Assembly: GCA_934481505.1 (NCBI GenBank)
Contig: CAKSPP010000031.1
Span: forward strand, 1-11,085
DNA: 11,085 nt
Direction of reading: 5' to 3'
From: an uncultured Eubacteriales bacterium
GTDB lineage: Bacteria > Bacillota > Clostridia > Oscillospirales > UBA644
Under the pieces are notes generated by a model that worked only from the letters and a program-made list of their open reading frames with translations, did no database searches and was not told the origin of the DNA. The position numbers were made by a program, and so were the translations under genes. Shown piece after piece: positions 1 through 5,696 of this stretch (positions are counted from its first letter, which is position 1; each line of letters starts with the position of its first letter).

Positions 1-1
1 G

Positions 2-421
2 GGCAACCACTATCTTATGAATAAAGAAGAGATAGAAAATAAAATAGCTACTCTTACGGGCGGACGTGCGGCGGAAGAAATTGCCGTCGGCTCGATTACA
101 ACGGGTGCTTCAAACGATATCGAACAGGCGACAAAGCTTGCCCGTGCGATGATTACGAGATACGGTATGAGCGAGGATTTCGGAATGGTCGCTCTGGAAA
201 CCGTTACGAACCAGTATCTCGGCGGGGATTCGTCGCTTGCATGCTCGGCTGAAATGCAGAGCGAGATTGACAAACAGGTTGTCGATCTTATAAAACGCCA
301 GCACGAAAAGGCAAAGAAAATCCTTACCGAAAACCGCGAAAAGCTCGACGAACTCGCACAGTATCTTTACAAAAACGAAACCATTACGGGCGAAGAATTC
401 ATGTCGATTCTCAATGCGTAA
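2..421 (+). CDS. ftsH: ATP-dependent zinc metalloprotease FtsH, C-terminal fragment (5' end outside window)
   Basis: The reading frame is open from the left edge and the gene is cut there, so the ATG at 17 is internal. About 139 residues are visible. They match the end of the FtsH M41 peptidase domain: a Y-L-M-x-K-E-E-I segment, the conserved G-G-R-A-A-E-E stretch at 60-80, and the T-T-G-A-S-N-D-I-E-x-A-T-x-x-A-R-x-M motif with the following Y-G-M-S. In the family the D of the ND pair in this region is the third zinc ligand. The membrane segments, AAA+ module and HExxH site lie upstream of the window. FtsH is a membrane-anchored hexamer that degrades unstable membrane and regulatory proteins. 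The C-terminal tail is a charged helix, as is usual. The gene ends in TAA and is followed directly by a terminator, so it closes its transcription unit. Confidence 0.96.
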   Translation, partial: GNHYLMNKEEIENKIATLTGGRAAEEIAVGSITTGASNDIEQATKLARAMITRYGMSEDFGMVALETVTNQYLGGDSSLACSAEMQSEIDKQVVDLIKRQHEKAKKILTENREKLDELAQYLYKNETITGEEFMSILNA

Positions 422-436
422 CAGAATATAAAAATA

Positions 437-480
437 AACCCGGCGTTGCAAGCGTTTGCTTACTTCGTCGGGTTATTTTT
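437..480. terminator. Bidirectional intrinsic terminator between ftsH and the convergent lipoprotein gene
   Basis: A 9-bp stem with one G-U pair (437-445 with 466-474) is followed on + by ATTTTT. On - it is followed by a U-rich run, because the 5' flank on + is A-rich (427-438). It can therefore end transcription of ftsH rightward and of the lipoprotein gene leftward. Confidence 0.85.
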
Positions 481-489
481 GCGGTTACA

Positions 490-849
490 TCAACCGGCAT
501 TAAGCTCGGTTTCTATGTATGTTTTCGTTTCGCCGATCCATGTCTGAACCTGATCGAACCATTCGATCATTTCGTCATACTTCGAATCTTCGATTTCGGC
601 GTCTCCCTGCAATATCTCGGTGTACTGATTGAGCAACGCACTCATCTGCTTGTAAGTGTCGACAATGTCGCTGTCGAGAAAATCTTTGTTCTCGTTTATG
701 AGAGCCGCAACATCATTAAACGCAAGAGCAACTTCGGTGTGTTTGCTTATTGCCTCCTGCTTTTTCTCACTGTCTCCGCAGCCGACAAGCCCGATAAGCA
801 TAACTATGGCAAGCATTGCGGAAATAACTGTCATAACAGTCTTTTTCAC
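490..849 (-). CDS. Small helical lipoprotein of unknown function
   Basis: The protein has 119 residues and starts with GTG, chosen because GGGAGG lies 8 bases upstream (858-863) and an extended -10 promoter lies just beyond. Residues 1-23 form a signal peptide with a KK start, a hydrophobic core and a lipobox L-V-G-C with the lipidated cysteine at 24, followed by G-D-S. The mature part of about 96 residues is acidic and predicted helical. It has hydrophobic positions at heptad-like spacing (A-x-x-F-N-D-V-A-A-L-I, then Y-K-Q-M-S-A-L-L-N-Q-Y) and a tryptophan-bearing last helix (M-I-E-W-F-D-Q-V-Q-T-W-I). No family is recognised. It should sit on the outer face of the cytoplasmic membrane. It is monocistronic in this window and convergent with ftsH. 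A helical-bundle envelope lipoprotein is all that can be said. Confidence 0.85.
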   Translation of the reverse strand: MKKTVMTVISAMLAIVMLIGLVGCGDSEKKQEAISKHTEVALAFNDVAALINENKDFLDSDIVDTYKQMSALLNQYTEILQGDAEIEDSKYDEMIEWFDQVQTWIGETKTYIETELNAG

Positions 850-857
850 GATTTTTT

Positions 858-863
858 CCTCCC
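858..863 (-). promoter_or_regulatory. Ribosome binding site setting the GTG start of the lipoprotein gene
   Basis: GGGAGG on the - strand lies 8 bases before the GTG at 849-847. No alternative start upstream has a comparable site. Confidence 0.8.
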
Positions 864-900
864 TTCGGTTTTAGTTTCGTGCCGTTTGCACGACTGTTTG

Positions 901-929
901 ATTATATCACAATCGACTGCATAATGCAA
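901..929 (-). promoter_or_regulatory. Sigma-A type promoter of the lipoprotein gene (extended -10)
   Basis: On the - strand there is TTGCAT (929-924), a 17-base spacer and TATAAT (906-901), with TG one base before the -10 (TGATATAAT). Transcription would start near 894, giving a leader of about 45 bases with the GGGAGG site in it. Confidence 0.8.
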
Positions 930-986
930 GGGAAAATAAGTATTTTTTTACGGAATTCGAAAATGTTGTCATTCGGAAATCCGTTT

Positions 987-1002
987 TTCAACAATTGTTG
1001 AA
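987..1002. promoter_or_regulatory. Perfect 16-bp palindrome upstream of the lipid kinase promoter, candidate operator
   Basis: TTCAACAATTGTTGAA is fully self-complementary around 994/995. It ends about 33 bases before the TATAAT box at 1035-1040 and abuts the region where the -35 element should be. That is a usual place for a dimeric DNA-binding regulator. No regulator is encoded next to it in the window, and its identity is unknown. Confidence 0.45.
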
Positions 1003-1008
1003 GTTGAG

Positions 1009-1040
1009 TTGAATTACAGTTGTGTTTTCTCCCGTATAAT
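1009..1040 (+). promoter_or_regulatory. Promoter of the lipid kinase gene (consensus -10, poor -35)
   Basis: TATAAT lies at 1035-1040, giving a start near 1047. The -35 is unclear: TTGAAT at 1009-1014 leaves a 20-base spacer and TTACAG at 1014-1019 leaves 15. A consensus -10 with an off-spaced -35, next to the palindrome at 987-1002, would fit a promoter helped by an activator. That is inference. Confidence 0.6.
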
Positions 1041-1065
1041 CTATCTGAAAATGTCAAATTATGTC

Positions 1066-1073
1066 GAGAGGTG
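1066..1073 (+). promoter_or_regulatory. Ribosome binding site deciding the start of the lipid kinase
   Basis: GAGAGGTG ends 5 bases before the ATG at 1079. The in-frame ATG at 1061 has no such site and would be only about 14 bases from the predicted transcription start. The downstream ATG is therefore preferred. Confidence 0.75.
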
Positions 1074-1078
1074 TCAAA

Positions 1079-1951
1079 ATGTCAAAAGCTTATGTTTTTT
1101 ACAATCCTATTGCAGGAAATTTCAGCTGCAAGGATAAGGCAATGTCAATAAAGAAATTGGTTGACGACGAAATCGTTTTCTGCGATATGACGAACGAAGA
1201 GGAATATCGCCGCGGTCTTATGGCTCCCGAGGGAAACGATTACATAATTGTCTGCGGAGGCGACGGAACTCTTAATCGTTTCGTAAACTTTACCGCTGAT
1301 ATGGATATCAAGTGCGATGTCTATTATTTCCCGCTCGGTTCGGGAAACGATTTCGCTCACGAAATGAACAAAACTTCCGAAGATAAACCGTTCCTTATAA
1401 ACGAATACATAAAAGATCTTCCGACTGTTACCGTAAACGGCAAAAACTACCGCTTCTTAAACGGTATCGGCTACGGAATAGACGGCTACTGCTGCGAAGT
1501 AGGGGATAAGCTCCGTGAAACCGCTCCCGGAAAGCAGATAAACTATACTTCGATAGCGATAAAAGGTCTTCTTTTCCATTACAAACCGACCGACGCCGTA
1601 ATTACCGTTGACGGCAAAAAATACGAATATAAAAAGGTATGGCTTGCTCCGACAATGAACGGACGCTTCTACGGCGGCGGAATGATTCCGACCCCCGCAC
1701 AGAAGAGAAACAGCGGAACGCTTTCGACTCTTGTCTTCCACGGTTCGGGAAAACTCCGCACTCTTATGATTTTCCCGTCGATATTCAAGGGCGAACATAT
1801 AAACAATCCGAAATATGTTGAGGTTCTTGAAGGTAAAAATATAACCGTCGAATTCAAACGCCCGACGGCTTTGCAGATAGACGGAGAAACAATCCTCGGA
1901 GTTACTTCTTACAGTGCAACTGCTTATTCGAAAGTTCCCGCAACAGTTTGA
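1079..1951 (+). CDS. Diacylglycerol/lipid kinase family protein (DAGK catalytic domain, DgkB/YegS type)
   Basis: The start chosen gives 290 residues, normal for the bacterial soluble lipid kinase family. An in-frame ATG at 1061 adds six residues but lacks a ribosome binding site. The N-terminal Y-N-P-x-A-G (residues 8-13), the G-G-D-G-T nucleotide-binding loop (60-64) and P-L-G-S-G-N-D-F-A (85-93) are the DAGK catalytic-domain hallmarks. A C-terminal beta-sandwich follows, with N-G-I-G-Y-G-I-D-G (128-136), G-G-G-M-x-P-T-P (about 199-206) and the L-Q-I-D-G-E motif near the end (265-270). Family members phosphorylate diacylglycerol or related lipids with ATP at the inner membrane face, recycling diacylglycerol to phosphatidate; the exact substrate cannot be told from sequence. 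The gene stands alone between its own promoter and a terminator. Confidence 0.92.
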   Translation: MSKAYVFYNPIAGNFSCKDKAMSIKKLVDDEIVFCDMTNEEEYRRGLMAPEGNDYIIVCGGDGTLNRFVNFTADMDIKCDVYYFPLGSGNDFAHEMNKTSEDKPFLINEYIKDLPTVTVNGKNYRFLNGIGYGIDGYCCEVGDKLRETAPGKQINYTSIAIKGLLFHYKPTDAVITVDGKKYEYKKVWLAPTMNGRFYGGGMIPTPAQKRNSGTLSTLVFHGSGKLRTLMIFPSIFKGEHINNPKYVEVLEGKNITVEFKRPTALQIDGETILGVTSYSATAYSKVPATV

Positions 1952-1952
1952 A

Positions 1953-1994
1953 ATTAAAAAAAGAAAAGCCCACATTTGTGGGCTTTATTTTTTA
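1953..1994. terminator. Bidirectional terminator between the lipid kinase and zinc-ribbon genes
   Basis: A perfect 9-bp stem (1965-1973 with 1978-1986, core GCCCAC/GTGGGC) closes a 4-base loop. TATTTTTT follows on +. On - the stem is followed by a long U-run from the A-rich stretch 1953-1967. It serves both convergent genes, and the stop of the - gene lies in its T-tract. Confidence 0.93.
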
Positions 1995-3596
1995 GTCTAT
2001 ATCTTCCGAAAAGTCGTAATCAAGTCCCGAAACGGTGACTTCACCCGAAGTCGGTGATACCGTAATTCCCGCGGCTGCAAGCTTTTCGATATCTTCAAGC
2101 CAGAACGAGACCGATACCGTATCTCCGTTTTTGAGAGACGAATATTTTGAAAGCGGAAGACTTACGGTTATCTGTTTTGTCTGTCCGTACTGTCCGTCGG
2201 TGTCGGGAACGGTAAGCACAACGGTATAATTCGGTGCGGAACCCGTAATATCCATTTTGATACTCGAAATTCCGAAAACGGAGTGGGGAAGAACTATCAG
2301 GTTTTCACCTGTCTGAATTTCCGCCGTTCCGTTTCCGTCAGTTCCCGAAAAGAGGAAAATGAGGTGGTCGAGCAGGTTTACTGTCACATTGTCCTGAAGA
2401 CCGTCGACCGTATATTCTTCGGAAGTTTTCGAAACGTTTATGCCGTATTTTTCAAAAAACGCAAAATCTTCGGAATCAACCGAAAATGTTACCTTGTCTC
2501 CGTTTGAAAGACCGGAAGTCTTCGACATCGTCGGGTAAACCGTTTCTGTTGAGGTGCTTTCGAAAAAGTCGTTTCCGTTTTCGCTTTGTTTTAAGTATGT
2601 TATTTCAAATTTGATATAGATATTCGCGGAAGAAACATTTCCGTCGGCAAGTGCCGAAATTTTTATTTCTTTTACGGTTTCGGACGGGTTCTTTATCGTC
2701 TTTGTAGTTTCTTTTGTCTGGGATGCGAGTCTGCCGCTGCCGTTAAACCCGGAAAATACGGGAGTCAGACATTCAAACGGGTCTATATCGGCAAGTCCGC
2801 TTAATGACGCACTGTCCGAACCTATGACCATTTCTTTTGTGACCGTTGCGTTTTTAAGCGTAAATCCGTATTTTTTGAAAACTTCGGGGTCGGCTTTTAT
2901 TTTGACCGTTATCCTGTCTCCGTTTTTGAGATTTCCCGAATATGACCCCTGTTGATATTCGATATCGGAGGAAATCGCGTTTTCTATAACGGTTGCTTTC
3001 GCGATATAATCATAGTAAGTTTTAAGCTCGGCTTCGGTCGTTCCGTTGCCGTCGGGAATTTCACCGAGAACATCGGTCAACAGCTTCGAACGGTCAATGG
3101 GCGTGCCGTCTATATATCCGCTGCCGTCATAACCCGAAACGGAAATCTGTATATAGTTTTCAAGATCGAGCGTTTTGTTTTTCGGCATACATAAAAGCAC
3201 GATAAGTGCGATTATGCCGATAAGAAGAACGGAGCCTGCGGCAATAAGCCATCCCATATTCTTCTTAAAGAAGTTTTCTTTTTTCGCAGGCTCGGGTTTT
3301 GTTTCTTCGCCAGCTCCCAAAAGCTCTTTTCTCATTTCGTCCGAAAGGACTATCGTTTTAGCCGTGGCATCGGTTTCTTCGACAGGGGTGTCGGTTCCTT
3401 CGTCAGAAGTTTCGGTTTCTTCGGCAGCAGTCTCTTCGGCCGTAACATCCGTTTCTTCCGCCGGGATCTCGATGTCCGTATTCTCCGCCGTCTCGACCTC
3501 TTCTTCGGTTTCTTTATTTCTATTTAACGGATTTCCGCAATTCTGGCAAAAATCCCAATCGTCGTTTACTTTCTTTCCGCATTTTTCGCAGAACAT
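1992..3596 (-). CDS. Zinc-ribbon, single-pass membrane protein with three repeated extracytoplasmic modules
   Basis: The protein has 534 residues. The start at 3596 is fixed by AAGGAG 7 bases upstream and by a promoter whose -10 overlaps any earlier start. Residues 3-20 form a short zinc ribbon (C-x2-C at 3-6, C-x2-C at 17-20). A Glu/Thr-rich acidic linker runs to about 80. A basic stretch, K-K-E-N-F-F-K-K, comes just before a transmembrane helix at about 115-137. There is no signal peptide, so the ribbon should be cytosolic and the rest outside. The outer part holds three related modules (about 144-268, 272-399, 408-525). Each opens with S-G-[YFT]-[DN]-G-[SN]-G and closes with G-x-L-x-N-G-D-x-[IV]-[ST], a D/E-rich strand, a [KA]-[YA]-G-[FI] segment and a final x-[VI]-x-G-L. 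Zinc-ribbon membrane proteins with such modules recur in Clostridia as uncharacterised proteins. A ligand- or wall-binding role is only a guess. Confidence 0.88.
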   Translation of the reverse strand: MFCEKCGKKVNDDWDFCQNCGNPLNRNKETEEEVETAENTDIEIPAEETDVTAEETAAEETETSDEGTDTPVEETDATAKTIVLSDEMRKELLGAGEETKPEPAKKENFFKKNMGWLIAAGSVLLIGIIALIVLLCMPKNKTLDLENYIQISVSGYDGSGYIDGTPIDRSKLLTDVLGEIPDGNGTTEAELKTYYDYIAKATVIENAISSDIEYQQGSYSGNLKNGDRITVKIKADPEVFKKYGFTLKNATVTKEMVIGSDSASLSGLADIDPFECLTPVFSGFNGSGRLASQTKETTKTIKNPSETVKEIKISALADGNVSSANIYIKFEITYLKQSENGNDFFESTSTETVYPTMSKTSGLSNGDKVTFSVDSEDFAFFEKYGINVSKTSEEYTVDGLQDNVTVNLLDHLIFLFSGTDGNGTAEIQTGENLIVLPHSVFGISSIKMDITGSAPNYTVVLTVPDTDGQYGQTKQITVSLPLSKYSSLKNGDTVSVSFWLEDIEKLAAAGITVSPTSGEVTVSGLDYDFSEDID

Positions 3597-3603
3597 AACA
3601 ATT

Positions 3604-3609
3604 CTCCTT
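3604..3609 (-). promoter_or_regulatory. Ribosome binding site of the zinc-ribbon membrane protein gene
   Basis: AAGGAG on the - strand, 7 bases before the ATG at 3596-3594, sets the start at the M-F-C-E-K-C sequence. Confidence 0.88.
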
Positions 3610-3623
3610 TCATCTTTTTCATT

Positions 3624-3652
3624 ATTATACACGACCGACCCCGTTTTGTCAA
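3624..3652 (-). promoter_or_regulatory. Perfect consensus sigma-A promoter of the zinc-ribbon membrane protein gene
   Basis: TTGACA (3652-3647), a 17-base spacer and TATAAT (3629-3624) match the consensus at all 12 positions. Transcription should start near 3617, leaving about 20 bases of leader. This excludes an in-frame upstream start at 3632, which would lie inside the promoter. A perfect promoter suggests high constitutive output unless repressed. Confidence 0.92.
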
Positions 3653-3682
3653 TATGCCGAAAAATTCCATCAACCGTGCGGC

Positions 3683-3724
3683 GTTCTACTGTTCGTAGAG
3701 TCTAAAATCAGGACGGTAGAACGG
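3683..3724. repeat. Inverted repeat (13-bp stem) between divergent promoters
   Basis: Positions 3683-3695 pair with 3712-3724. There are 11 Watson-Crick pairs (outer CGTTCTAC with GTAGAACG) plus two G-U pairs if read as RNA, with a 16-base loop. It lies upstream of both the - promoter at 3624-3652 and the probable + promoter at 3784-3812. It could be a DNA operator, or part of an untranslated RNA from a start I cannot place. No T-run follows it directly. Confidence 0.6.
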
Positions 3725-3743
3725 AAAATCGGTGCGGTTTACT

Positions 3744-3771
3744 TTTCGGAATTATCAGTATATCCGAAAAA
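3744..3771. repeat. Second inverted repeat (perfect 8-bp stem) in the divergent intergenic region
   Basis: TTTTCGGA (3744-3751) is complementary to TCCGAAAA (3764-3771) around a 12-base loop. It ends 13 bases before the presumed -35 of the trhA promoter, a plausible operator position. The sequence is A/T-flanked, so chance is not excluded. Confidence 0.45.
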
Positions 3772-3783
3772 CTCTTTTGTGGG

Positions 3784-3812
3784 TGGACTTTTTTTGTTTC
3801 AAATGCTAATAT
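3784..3812 (+). promoter_or_regulatory. Probable promoter of the TrhA-like gene
   Basis: TGGACT (3784-3789), 17 bases and TAATAT (3807-3812), with TGC directly before the -10, make a weak -35 with an extended -10. The start would be near 3819, just ahead of the ribosome binding site. The sequence is A/T-rich and other boxes are possible. Confidence 0.5.
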
Positions 3813-3843
3813 TGATATATCGGCAAACGAAAGGAGCAAAATA

Positions 3844-4506
3844 ATGAAGAAAACTCTTAAAGAAAAAATATCAATTCCGAAATACACTTTGGGTGAAGAA
3901 CTTATGAACGCAATAACCCACGGCGTCGGCGTTCTCTTTTCTGTTACGGCACTTGTTTTGTGCGTTGTCTTTTCCGCAATTCACGGAAACGCGTGGGCTG
4001 TCGTTGCGTCGGCAATTTACGGTGCATCCCTTATAATTTTATATATGATGTCGACGATGTATCACTCCCTTAAAGTAAACAACGCGAAAAGAGTTTTCAG
4101 AATTCTCGACCACTGCACGATATATTTTCTGATTGCGGGAACTTATACTCCGTATACTCTCGTGTCTCTGAACGGACCTGTCGGCTGGACTCTTTTCGGA
4201 ATAGTCTGGGGGGCTGCCGTTCTCGGAATCGTTTTCAACGCTATCGATATAAACAAATTTAAAATAATTTCCTATATTGCATATATCGCAATGGGCTGGG
4301 TCATAATTTTTGCTTTCAAACCGCTTTACGGCGTTATCGGTTTCGGGGGAATTGCATGGCTTCTCGGCGGCGGCATTGCGTATACCGTCGGAGCGGTCTT
4401 CTATGCGTTCGGTAAAAAGTGCAGATATATCCATTCCGTTTTTCATATTTTCGTTCTTCTCGGCAGTATCTGCCACTTTATTTCGATATTCTTTTACGTT
4501 ATCTGA
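3844..4506 (+). CDS. trhA: TrhA / hemolysin III family membrane protein (PAQR superfamily)
   Basis: The protein has 220 residues, the usual size. Its ATG lies 7 bases after AAGGAG (3831-3836). Seven hydrophobic helices follow a short basic N-terminus. The conserved family residues are present: E19-L-M-N-A-I-T-H-G (19-27), S70-T-M-Y-H74, D89-H90 with A-G-T-Y-T-P after it, and in the last helix region H197-x3-H201 plus H211. In the PAQR/hemolysin III superfamily the S/H, D and HxxxH positions form a membrane-embedded metal site like that of alkaline ceramidases and adiponectin receptors. Bacterial members have been linked to membrane energetics and fluidity; the haemolysin name is historical. 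The gene is a single-gene unit between its own promoter and a terminator, divergent from the zinc-ribbon gene. Confidence 0.93.
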   Translation: MKKTLKEKISIPKYTLGEELMNAITHGVGVLFSVTALVLCVVFSAIHGNAWAVVASAIYGASLIILYMMSTMYHSLKVNNAKRVFRILDHCTIYFLIAGTYTPYTLVSLNGPVGWTLFGIVWGAAVLGIVFNAIDINKFKIISYIAYIAMGWVIIFAFKPLYGVIGFGGIAWLLGGGIAYTVGAVFYAFGKKCRYIHSVFHIFVLLGSICHFISIFFYVI

Positions 4507-4528
4507 AAGGTTTCTGTTTTTGTCATTC

Positions 4529-4560
4529 AGGGGGTTGTATTTCACAGCCCCTTTTTATTT
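4529..4560 (+). terminator. Intrinsic terminator after the TrhA-like gene
   Basis: AGGGG (4529-4533) pairs with CCCCT (4547-4551). The stem continues through a bulge with TGT/ACA around a short loop, then TTTTTATTTTT follows. It separates trhA from the rsmD operon promoter, whose -35 begins 18 bases later. Confidence 0.82.
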
Positions 4561-4577
4561 TTGTCAAGAAAAATATA

Positions 4578-4606
4578 TTGACTTTCCGCTTTTATACTGA
4601 TATACT
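4578..4606 (+). promoter_or_regulatory. Strong sigma-A promoter of the rsmD-coaD operon
   Basis: TTGACT (4578-4583), a 17-base spacer and TATACT (4601-4606), with an extended -10 (TGATATACT). Transcription should start near 4613. That leaves about 29 bases before the TTG start at 4642 and only 8 before the in-frame GTG at 4621. Confidence 0.85.
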
Positions 4607-4628
4607 TATAATGTATATTTGTGTATAT

Positions 4629-4633
4629 GGAGG
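4629..4633 (+). promoter_or_regulatory. Ribosome binding site selecting the TTG start of rsmD
   Basis: GGAGG lies 8 bases before TTG at 4642. The earlier in-frame GTG (4621) and ATG (4627) lie before or overlap this site and so cannot use it. Confidence 0.82.
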
Positions 4634-4641
4634 AATTCGGT

Positions 4642-5202
4642 TTGAGAGTTGTCGGAGGAGAAAAAAGAGGGTTAAAGTTAAGAGAAATGCCCAAGGACGC
4701 AACCTGCCGACCGACTCTTGACAGGGTTAAGGTCGCGATGTTCGATATCGTCCGTTTCGAGCTTTCCGGAAAGGCTCTCGACCTTTTTTCGGGAACCGGG
4801 CAAATCGGGATCGAGGCGATAAGCAACGGCTGCGAAAAGGCTGTTTTTTGCGATAAAGACCCCGTTTCTCTGCGGATTACACGTGAAAACATCAAAAAAG
4901 CAGGCTTTGAGGACAGAGCGGAAATCTTGGACTGCGATTATAAGCATTTTCTTCGGCACAGGGCAAAAAAAGACGAATTCAAAGTGATTTTTCTCGATCC
5001 GCCTTATGAAACGCCGCTTCTCGAAAAATCGCTTGCCTATATTTCCGACGCAGAGTGTCTTACGGAAGACGGCGTTATCGTCGCCGAAACTCTCCGCGAA
5101 AAGGAAATGCCCGAAGAGGTCGGAAATCTTATAAAAACGAAATCCTACGCTTACGGGCAGGTAGCACTGCATATCTACCGCAGGAAAGAAGAAAATATAT
5201 GA
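4642..5202 (+). CDS. rsmD: 16S rRNA (guanine966-N2)-methyltransferase RsmD
   Basis: Using the TTG start gives 186 residues beginning M-R-V-V-G-G-E-K-R-G, which aligns with the standard RsmD N-terminus (R-V-I-x-G-x-x-x-G). R-P-T-L-D-R-V (23-29) is the conserved substrate-side motif. L-D-L-F-S-G-T-G-Q-I-G-I-E-A (46-59) is the SAM-binding loop, the acidic end of the next strand is at D71, and D-P-P-Y (119-122) is the N-methyltransferase catalytic motif. RsmD adds a methyl group to G966 of 16S rRNA in the small subunit, using S-adenosylmethionine. It is the first gene of a five-gene operon. Its TGA overlaps the ATG of coaD (ATGA), the usual rsmD-coaD pairing in Bacillota. Confidence 0.95.
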   Translation: MRVVGGEKRGLKLREMPKDATCRPTLDRVKVAMFDIVRFELSGKALDLFSGTGQIGIEAISNGCEKAVFCDKDPVSLRITRENIKKAGFEDRAEILDCDYKHFLRHRAKKDEFKVIFLDPPYETPLLEKSLAYISDAECLTEDGVIVAETLREKEMPEEVGNLIKTKSYAYGQVALHIYRRKEENI

Positions 5203-5696
5203 AAGTAATTGTCACCGGCAGTTTTAACCCGATAACGAAAGGGCATGAGGATATCGTCCTGCGTGCCGCCGAAAAATTCGACGAAGTTATCGTTGCGGTT
5301 TTCAACAACGCCGAGAAAAAATATGATTTTACCCTTGAAGAAAGGGAAGAACTCTGCAAAAAAACTTTTGAAGACATAAAAAACGTCAGGGTCGTTTCTT
5401 CCGACGGAATGGTCGTCGATTTGTGCCGCCGCGAAAACTGTTTTTCCATTCTTCGTGGAATAAGAAACGGTCAGGATATCGATTATGAAATATATATGAG
5501 GGACGCCAACAATTCGTTTGACAGCCGCTGCGAAACGTTTTTTCTGCCGGCAAGAAAAGAGCTTGTTTGCTGTTCGTCTTCCGCTGTCAGAAAGCTGATT
5601 GCCGAAGAAAAGGATTTTTCACCGCTTGTTCCCGAAAAAACAGTCCCCACGCTTTACGGAATTCTGAAAAGGAGAGGTATTTATAATGAAAAATAA
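5199..5696 (+). CDS. coaD: Pantetheine-phosphate adenylyltransferase (CoaD)
   Basis: The protein has 165 residues, typical length. The ATG overlaps the rsmD stop, and only a weak purine-rich site (AGGAAAGAAG) precedes it, so it is probably translated by coupling. G-S-F-N-P-I-T-K-G-H (7-16) holds the T-x-G-H nucleotidyltransferase motif with the catalytic histidine at 16. F-T-L-E-E-R (44-49), R-G-I-R (86-89) and the C-terminal S-S-S-A-V-R (126-131) complete the family pattern. CoaD joins ATP and 4'-phosphopantetheine to make dephospho-CoA, the penultimate step of CoA synthesis in the cytosol. Two features are divergent. Position 10 is Asn where most CoaD proteins have Asp, and the usual M-x-x-x-N-x-x-L-x-P region is altered (M-R-D-A-N-N-S-F). 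The identity is still secure from the neighbour and the overall pattern. Confidence 0.93.
   Translation: MKVIVTGSFNPITKGHEDIVLRAAEKFDEVIVAVFNNAEKKYDFTLEEREELCKKTFEDIKNVRVVSSDGMVVDLCRRENCFSILRGIRNGQDIDYEIYMRDANNSFDSRCETFFLPARKELVCCSSSAVRKLIAEEKDFSPLVPEKTVPTLYGILKRRGIYNEK

Noticed and set aside
950..984. ACGGA/TCCGT inverted repeat as a hairpin terminator
   Set aside because: It has only five paired bases around a 25-base gap, which is within chance for this A/T-rich region.
1457..1975. A 172-codon - strand open frame opposite the lipid kinase
   Set aside because: The + frame carries all DAGK motifs. The - frame runs through the terminator and resembles no family.
3597..3632. An upstream in-frame start adding 12 residues to the zinc-ribbon protein
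   Set aside because: It falls at the -10 element and spacer of a perfect promoter, so it would not be transcribed. The ATG at 3596 has an ideal ribosome binding site.
3175..3705. A 176-codon + strand open frame opposite the zinc-ribbon protein gene
   Set aside because: Its Ser/Val-rich sequence is the mirror of the Glu/Thr-rich linker on the other strand. It spans the - promoter and has no ribosome binding site.
3660..3843. A riboswitch upstream of trhA
   Set aside because: Hairpins are present, but the probable promoter lies after them, no known aptamer consensus was recognised, and no terminator-like helix with a T-run sits before the start codon.
4039..4545. A 168-codon - strand frame opposite trhA
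   Set aside because: It is hydrophilic with no recognisable motif and includes the trhA terminator. The + frame has seven helices and PAQR motifs.
4621..4641. GTG 4621 or ATG 4627 as the rsmD start
   Set aside because: The GGAGG at 4629-4633 lies after or overlaps these codons. The TTG at 4642 gives the family's usual N-terminus and length.
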